NCBI GenBank assembly: GCA_934457235.1
Contig: CAKSHT010000084.1
Span: forward strand, 1-10,234
From: an uncultured Oscillospiraceae bacterium
Lineage (GTDB): Bacteria; Bacillota; Clostridia; Oscillospirales; Ruminococcaceae
Reading direction: 5' to 3'
Length of the DNA stretch: 10,234 nucleotides
Below the pieces are notes generated by a model. The model saw only the letters and a program-made list of their open reading frames with translations. It did no database searches and was not told where the DNA came from. The translations under genes and the position numbers were made by a program. Positions 6,666 to 10,234 of the stretch are shown here, piece after piece (within the stretch, counting starts at the first letter, position 1; every line of letters starts with the position of its first letter).

Positions 6666-8015
6666 TCAGATATTTTTCTTTTTAAGCTTTCTGCTCCACA
6701 TTCCTGTCAGATAGAATATCACAGACATGATGGTGCCAGCGATCCACGCGCCCGGCCAGGAGAGCCATATCCCGCTTACCTCGCCCATTGTGTTCGAAAG
6801 TATCGCCGCCAGAACAACGCGCAGGATAAGGTCAGTGAATGTAGCCGCCATGAAGCAGCCCATAGCCTCGCTTCCGCGGAGAACTCCGTCGCACAGCAGC
6901 TTTATGCACACGATAAAGTAAAACGGTGCAACTATGCGCAGGAAGTCCACGCCGGTGTCCATCGCAAGCTGAGAACTGTCACCGTTCATGAATAGAGAGA
7001 GCAGCGGCTCGCTCAGCAGGAAGAACAGCAGGAAGAACACAGCCGCAGTTCCCAGCGAGAAGAACAGCGATGAACGGAATCCCTTTTTAATACGCTCCGG
7101 CTTGTCAGCACCGATATTCTGCGCTGTGAAGCTGGACATACCGTTGCCTATCGTCGTGAAGCAGGTTATCGCAAAAGTGTTCAGCTTTATCGCGGCAGAA
7201 TAGCCCGCAACGATGGAGGACGAACCAAAGCCGTTCACCATGTACTGAATGAACAGATTACCGACGGAAATAAAGCTCTGCTGGAGGACGCTGGGAACAG
7301 CTACCTTGCAGATCTCGCCGAGCGCCCTTCCGCTGAACAGATTTCCGCCCTGTATCTTCATTGACTTCACGCGGCGGAACAGCAGGAACAGTGCCAGGAT
7401 GCACGCCGCGCCCTGTGCCGCGAATGTAGCCCATGCCGCGCCTGCAACTCCCATTTTAAGCGGGATAATCAGTATGCAGTCCAGAATAACGTTTCCGACG
7501 GAGCTTGCTATCAGCAGATACAGCGGGGTCTTGCTGTCGCCCAGGCTGTTGAACACGCCAGTCACGATGTTATAGAGAAACAGGAACATGAATCCGCCGG
7601 TGTATATCATCAGATAAAGGCAGCCGTCGCCGAATATATTATCCGGGGTCTGCACCCACTGCATGAAAACTCCGCTGAACAGCACCCCGACGAGTGTAAG
7701 CACCGCCGAAAGCGCAGCGCCTGCGATGAGCGAGGTGGATATGCAGGTCTTGGTCATTTGCATGTTGCCAGAGCCGAAGTGCTTGCTTATGACAACAGAG
7801 CAGCCTATCTGGCATCCCACCGCCACCGCCATGAATATCATGGTTATGGGATAGCTGGCGCCGATCGCTGCCAGCGCGTCCTCGCCGGCAAATTTTCCCG
7901 CGATAACGCTGTCGGCGATATTGTACATCTGCTGGAACATAACGCTGATAAACAGTGGTATAGTGAACATTATGAGCGATTTTCCGGGGCTGCCTACCGT
8001 CAAGTCCTTGTTCAT
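6666..8015 (-). CDS. MATE family multidrug/cation antiporter
   Basis: The 449-residue, very hydrophobic protein has the two-lobe layout of a 12-helix MATE exporter, which expels organic compounds in exchange for Na+ or H+. The N-terminal signature FQQMYNIADSVIAGKFAGEDALAAIGASYPI (split over residues 27-57) is typical. Asp35 in the first helix aligns with the acidic residue important for cation coupling in NorM-type proteins. The second lobe repeats the pattern (LQQSFISVGNLFIQYMVNGFG, then SSIVAGYSAAIKLN). The start at 8015 fits the family opening MNKDLTVGSPGK, but the upstream sequence is A-rich with only a weak ribosome binding site (AGAAAGAAG, about 12 nt away). The substrate is not predictable. 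It is divergent from the sugar isomerase gene and shares a repeat with its promoter region. Confidence 0.92.
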   Translation of the reverse strand: MNKDLTVGSPGKSLIMFTIPLFISVMFQQMYNIADSVIAGKFAGEDALAAIGASYPITMIFMAVAVGCQIGCSVVISKHFGSGNMQMTKTCISTSLIAGAALSAVLTLVGVLFSGVFMQWVQTPDNIFGDGCLYLMIYTGGFMFLFLYNIVTGVFNSLGDSKTPLYLLIASSVGNVILDCILIIPLKMGVAGAAWATFAAQGAACILALFLLFRRVKSMKIQGGNLFSGRALGEICKVAVPSVLQQSFISVGNLFIQYMVNGFGSSSIVAGYSAAIKLNTFAITCFTTIGNGMSSFTAQNIGADKPERIKKGFRSSLFFSLGTAAVFFLLFFLLSEPLLSLFMNGDSSQLAMDTGVDFLRIVAPFYFIVCIKLLCDGVLRGSEAMGCFMAATFTDLILRVVLAAILSNTMGEVSGIWLSWPGAWIAGTIMSVIFYLTGMWSRKLKKKNI

Positions 8016-8057
8016 TGTAGTTTGTCGCTTCTTTCTTTGTCTGTATTTCTAATAGGT

Positions 8058-8071
8058 GCGGCGAGCGCCGC
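8058..8071 (-). other. GC-rich hairpin at the 5' end of the MATE transcript
   Basis: GCGGC (8058-8062) and GCCGC (8067-8071) form a tight stem with a 4-nt loop, starting within a few bases of the predicted transcription start. No T tract follows on the - strand, so it is not a terminator. It may protect the mRNA 5' end or be a palindromic DNA site. Confidence 0.45.
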
Positions 8072-8080
8072 CTGTTATCC

Positions 8081-8109
8081 ATTCTATCACAAAATTCCCG
8101 GAATGACAA
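8081..8109 (-). promoter_or_regulatory. Sigma-A promoter of the MATE/pseudouridine synthase pair
   Basis: On the - strand TTGTCA (8104-8109) and TAGAAT (8081-8086) are 17 bp apart, with one mismatch each to consensus. Most of the spacer is occupied by one copy of a 15-bp repeat also found in the divergent leader, so a bound protein would block this promoter. Confidence 0.75.
8089..8103. repeat. Direct repeat copy 1 (ACAAAATTCCCGGAA), candidate operator
   Basis: This 15-bp sequence is repeated exactly at 8225-8239. Its end TTCCCGGAA is a 9-bp odd palindrome, typical of a dimeric DNA-binding protein. It lies between the -35 and -10 elements of the MATE promoter. Confidence 0.6.
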
Positions 8110-8171
8110 CTTTATAAAATGCTTTTCTTCGTTTTTTGGGTAGATTTTGCATGATTACGACAAAAAAACAC

Positions 8172-8200
8172 TAGACAAGCAAAAGTTTTTGTGATATCCT
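8172..8200 (+). promoter_or_regulatory. Probable promoter of the sugar isomerase gene
   Basis: TAGACA (8172-8177) and TATCCT (8195-8200) are 17 bp apart, with a TG one base before the -10 (extended -10 form). A nearby TATAAA (8200-8205) lies 22 bp from TAGACA, too far for a standard spacer. Transcription would start near 8207, giving a leader of nearly 60 nt. Confidence 0.6.
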
Positions 8201-8215
8201 ATAAACGTAAACTGT

Positions 8216-8236
8216 CGGGAATGTACAAAATTCCCG
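8216..8236 (+). promoter_or_regulatory. Inverted repeat/hairpin in the isomerase leader
   Basis: CGGGAAT (8216-8222) and ATTCCCG (8230-8236) pair perfectly around a 7-nt loop, about 10 nt after the predicted transcription start. The right arm overlaps the second copy of the 15-bp repeat. It may be an operator downstream of the promoter or an RNA stem in the leader. There is no T tract, so it is not an attenuator. Confidence 0.55.
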
Positions 8237-8239
8237 GAA
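8225..8239. repeat. Direct repeat copy 2 (ACAAAATTCCCGGAA), candidate operator
   Basis: Identical to 8089-8103, 136 bp away centre to centre, or close to 13 helical turns, so both copies would face the same side of the DNA. It lies downstream of the isomerase promoter and before its ribosome binding site. Confidence 0.6.
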
Positions 8240-8264
8240 CTATATATTTGAGAGGGTAAAACTA

Positions 8265-9743
8265 ATGACCAATATTCCTGAAATCAAGCTCGGCATCGTT
8301 GCCGTATCCCGCGACTGTTTCCCTATCGCTTTATCCGAAAGACGCCGCCAGGCTATCGTTTCCGCTTACGGAGAGGGTATTTACGAATGTCCCGTTACCG
8401 TTGAGAACGAGCTTGACATGCTCAAGGCTATCGAGGACGTAAAGAAGGCTGAGTGCAACGCTTTAGTCGTATTCCTCGGCAACTTCGGTCCTGAAACTCC
8501 TGAGACCCTTATCGCCAAGAACTTCGACGGTCCCGTTATGTTCGTTGCAGCAGCAGAGGGCGACGGCGACATGATCAACGGCAGAGGCGACGCTTACTGC
8601 GGTATGCTCAACTGCTCCTACAACCTCGGAATGCGCCATCTCAAGGGCTTTATCCCTGAGTATCCCGTTGGCACTGCTGACGATATCGTCAAGATGATCA
8701 AGGACTTCGTTCCTGTAGCAAGAGCTGTCATCGGCGTAAAGAACTTAAAGATCATCACATTTGGTCCGCGTCCGCAGGACTTCTTCGCATGCAACGCGCC
8801 TATCAAGGGCTTATACGAGCTGGGCGTTGAGATCGAAGAGAACTCCGAGCTTGACCTCCTCGTTTCCTTCAAGGAGCACGAGAACGACCCCAGAATCGAC
8901 GCTGTATGCGCTGACATGGCTAAGGAGATGGGCGAGGGTCACTATTACTCCGACCTCAACAAGCGCATGGCACAGTTCGAGCTTACCCTTTTAGACTGGG
9001 CAGAAAATCACAAGGGCTCCAGAAAATACGTTGCATTCGCTGACAAGTGCTGGCCTGCATTCCCCTCCCAGTTCGGCTTTGAGCCCTGCTACGTAAACAG
9101 CCGTCTTGTGAGCCGCGGAATCCCCGTATCCTGCGAGGTCGATATCTACGGCGCACTGAGCGAATACATCGGTCTGTGCATCTCCGCTGACGCAGTTACA
9201 CTGCTTGATATCAACAACTCCGTTCCCAAGTACATATACGATGAGGATATCAAGGGCAAGTACAACTACAAACTTACCGATACATTCATGGGCTTCCATT
9301 GCGGTAATACTCCTGAGTGCAAGATGTGCTCCGACCGTGCTGTCAAGTATCAGCTTATTCAGCACCGTCTGCTCGAACCCGCTGGCAGCGAGCCTGATTT
9401 CACAAGAGGTACTCTCGAGGGCGACATCGCAGCAAGCGACATCACATTCTACCGCTTACAGTGCGACAGCGAGGGACAGCTCCGCGCATACATCGCAGAG
9501 GGTGAGATTCTTGATGTTCCTACTCGTTCCTTCGGCGGTATCGGTATCTTCGCAATTCCGGAGATGGGTCGCTTCTACCGTCACGTTCTGGTTGAAAAGC
9601 GCTATCCGCACCACGGCGCAGTAGCATTCGGTCACTATGGAAAGCTCCTGTTCGACCTCTTCCGTTACCTCGGTATCAAGGATATCGGCTTCAACCAGCC
9701 CGTCGGCATGCTGTATCCCACTGAAAATCCATTTGTAAAGTAA
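8265..9743 (+). CDS. L-fucose/L-arabinose isomerase family protein
   Basis: The 492-residue protein resembles the FucI/AraA fold family of aldose-ketose isomerases, which use a divalent metal. The candidate metal and proton-transfer residues are Glu291 (SCEVDIYGALSEY) and Asp315 (TLLDINN). Their 24-residue spacing equals that of Glu337 and Asp361 in E. coli FucI. A C-terminal His (His449, His450 or His457 in PHHGAVAFGHYG) would complete the site. FHCGNTPECKMC (344-355) gives a small His/Cys cluster. It is shorter than FucI (about 590), so the true sugar is uncertain. The start has AGAGGG 8 nt upstream. Codon use is strongly biased (ATC, TTC, AAC, GAC and TCC favoured, ATA nearly absent), unlike the ATA-rich left-hand genes, which suggests high expression. 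No sugar kinase, aldolase or sugar transporter gene is adjacent. Confidence 0.85.
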   Translation: MTNIPEIKLGIVAVSRDCFPIALSERRRQAIVSAYGEGIYECPVTVENELDMLKAIEDVKKAECNALVVFLGNFGPETPETLIAKNFDGPVMFVAAAEGDGDMINGRGDAYCGMLNCSYNLGMRHLKGFIPEYPVGTADDIVKMIKDFVPVARAVIGVKNLKIITFGPRPQDFFACNAPIKGLYELGVEIEENSELDLLVSFKEHENDPRIDAVCADMAKEMGEGHYYSDLNKRMAQFELTLLDWAENHKGSRKYVAFADKCWPAFPSQFGFEPCYVNSRLVSRGIPVSCEVDIYGALSEYIGLCISADAVTLLDINNSVPKYIYDEDIKGKYNYKLTDTFMGFHCGNTPECKMCSDRAVKYQLIQHRLLEPAGSEPDFTRGTLEGDIAASDITFYRLQCDSEGQLRAYIAEGEILDVPTRSFGGIGIFAIPEMGRFYRHVLVEKRYPHHGAVAFGHYGKLLFDLFRYLGIKDIGFNQPVGMLYPTENPFVK

Positions 9744-9759
9744 TACTCGGATAATATCC

Positions 9760-9790
9760 AGCCCCCTGCAAAAAGCAGGGGGCTTTGTTA
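9760..9790 (+). terminator. Intrinsic terminator of the sugar isomerase gene
   Basis: A perfect 10-bp GC-rich stem (AGCCCCCTGC / GCAGGGGGCT) around an AAAAA loop is followed by TTGTTATT, 16 bases after the stop codon. This is a strong, single-gene terminator. Confidence 0.92.
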
Positions 9791-9795
9791 TTGGA

Positions 9796-9957
9796 ACCTC
9801 TAAAAACCGGTGAAAAAGCAAAAATTGGCAGTATATGCCAGATTCTGGGGAAGCCGACAAAGTAAGGCTGTATGCCTTATGAGGAGGTGCAACACAACGT
9901 TGAGGAGCGAAGATGGCGCGCACTGCACATTTTCGCTCACATGAGGTTTATAGAGGT
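9796..9957. repeat. Element with terminal inverted repeats and internal hairpins (MITE-like or structured RNA)
   Basis: The ends ACCTCTAAAAACC (9796-9808) and GGTTTATAGAGGT (9945-9957) are inverted repeats matching at 12 of 13 positions. Between them are three perfect hairpins: TGGCA/TGCCA (9826-9840), TAAGGC/GCCTTA (9863-9879) and GAGCGAA/TTCGCTC (9905-9938), plus the palindrome CAACGTTG (9895-9902). It fills most of the 337-base gap between the isomerase gene and the next gene and lies between a terminator and a promoter. About 160 bp, terminal repeats and no convincing gene fit a non-autonomous mobile element; a structured non-coding RNA is the alternative. No clear target-site duplication was found, and copy number cannot be seen from one window. 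Confidence 0.55.
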
Positions 9958-9991
9958 GATCTTATGTAATTCACAAACCTTGGTTCAGACG

Positions 9992-10028
9992 TGGCGTAAT
10001 CACTGTCCGGCGTTGACTTTGGCGTAAT
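9992..10028. repeat. 9-bp direct repeat around the promoter of the last gene
   Basis: TGGCGTAAT occurs at 9992-10000 and 10020-10028, 28 bp apart. One copy lies upstream of the -35 element and the other inside the spacer, a position where a regulator could act. Nine bases could also repeat by chance. Confidence 0.35.
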
Positions 10029-10041
10029 TTTGTGTTAAAAT
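10013..10041 (+). promoter_or_regulatory. Sigma-A promoter of the last gene
   Basis: TTGACT (10013-10018) and TAAAAT (10036-10041) are 17 bp apart, each one mismatch from consensus. The leader would be about 33 nt long and ends in the strong ribosome binding site AAGGAGGGG (10068-10076). Confidence 0.8.
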
Positions 10042-10080
10042 GATAATATTGGCTCAAAAATTACCGGAAGGAGGGGTAAA

Positions 10081-10234
10081 ATGTCATCTGGAAAAGTCAA
10101 GGGCAAAACGCTACGGCTGCTGAAAAAAGGTCACAAGGGTCTTATATACGCGTTGTTCAGCCGATTCGGTCTTGTTGTCCTTATGCTGCTGGTGCAGGTG
10201 GCGCTTATAGTTGTATTCTACAACTTATTCAAGG
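10081..10234 (+). CDS. N-terminus of a membrane protein, probably cardiolipin synthase; 3' truncated
   Basis: Only the first 51 codons are inside the window. The product starts with a basic stretch (SSGKVKGKTLRLLKKGHKG) and then RFGLVVLMLLVQVALIVVFYNLFK, a membrane helix at about residues 29-49. This arrangement, with 'lfsR..lvvlmlLvQvaliv.fy', resembles the N-terminus of clostridial cardiolipin synthases, which carry two such helices before two phospholipase D domains with HKD motifs. The HKD motifs would lie beyond the window, so the family call rests on the N-terminal pattern only. The start is well supported by AAGGAGGGG just upstream and a promoter 40 bp before the ATG. Confidence 0.55.
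   Translation, partial: MSSGKVKGKTLRLLKKGHKGLIYALFSRFGLVVLMLLVQVALIVVFYNLFK

Noticed and set aside
9783..9967. Target-site duplication TTA flanking the repeat element
   Set aside because: The TTA triplets lie at unequal distances (5 and 4 bases) from the inverted repeats, and three bases are expected by chance in AT-rich DNA.
9872..10027. 51-codon open frame (MPYEEVQHNVEERR...)
   Set aside because: It runs through the hairpins of the repeat element and across the promoter of the next gene, with only a weak AAGG upstream. It is more likely a by-product of the repeat.

Overview
The window looks like chromosomal DNA from a low-to-mid GC Firmicute of class Clostridia, most likely a Ruminococcus-type gut or rumen bacterium. 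The support is indirect: strong AGGAGG-type ribosome binding sites, near-consensus sigma-A promoters with 17-bp spacers, a DUF421-DUF4363 gene pair, a short cytosolic-type PduL, and a MATE transporter with Clostridia-like sequence. The species cannot be fixed from the sequence alone.

Layout. The left end (1-552, + strand) holds the tail of a DUF421 (YetF-like) membrane protein followed directly by a DUF4363 protein. Facing it on the - strand is a GNAT acetyltransferase (547-1062). A three-gene - strand unit (4769 down to 1119) starts at a perfect TTGACA-17-TATAAT promoter and ends at a hairpin terminator. It encodes a three-helix membrane protein of unknown function, a 746-residue DUF3825 protein with two internally duplicated winged-helix-plus-module units, and a small Hpt-like phosphotransfer protein. 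This unit is the least understood and most interesting part of the window.

Next on the - strand is a PduL-type phosphotransacylase with its own promoter and terminator. Upstream of it is a MATE transporter / RluA-family pseudouridine synthase pair, 11 bp apart. The MATE gene is transcribed divergently from a + strand L-fucose/L-arabinose isomerase-like gene (8265-9743). The intergenic region holds one promoter for each direction and a 15-bp exact direct repeat, one copy at each promoter, which suggests a shared regulator. The isomerase gene has the codon bias of a highly expressed gene and a strong terminator.

The 337-base gap 9744-10080 holds that terminator, a roughly 160-bp element with imperfect terminal inverted repeats and internal hairpins (MITE-like or a structured RNA), and a promoter with a 9-bp direct repeat. 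The window closes with the first 51 codons of a membrane protein resembling the N-terminus of clostridial cardiolipin synthases.

How the genes work together: the isomerase (sugar entry) and PduL (acyl-phosphate/acyl-CoA exchange) fit a fermentative sugar-degrading lifestyle, but no complete pathway is present. No CRISPR array, tRNA, rRNA or transposase gene was seen.
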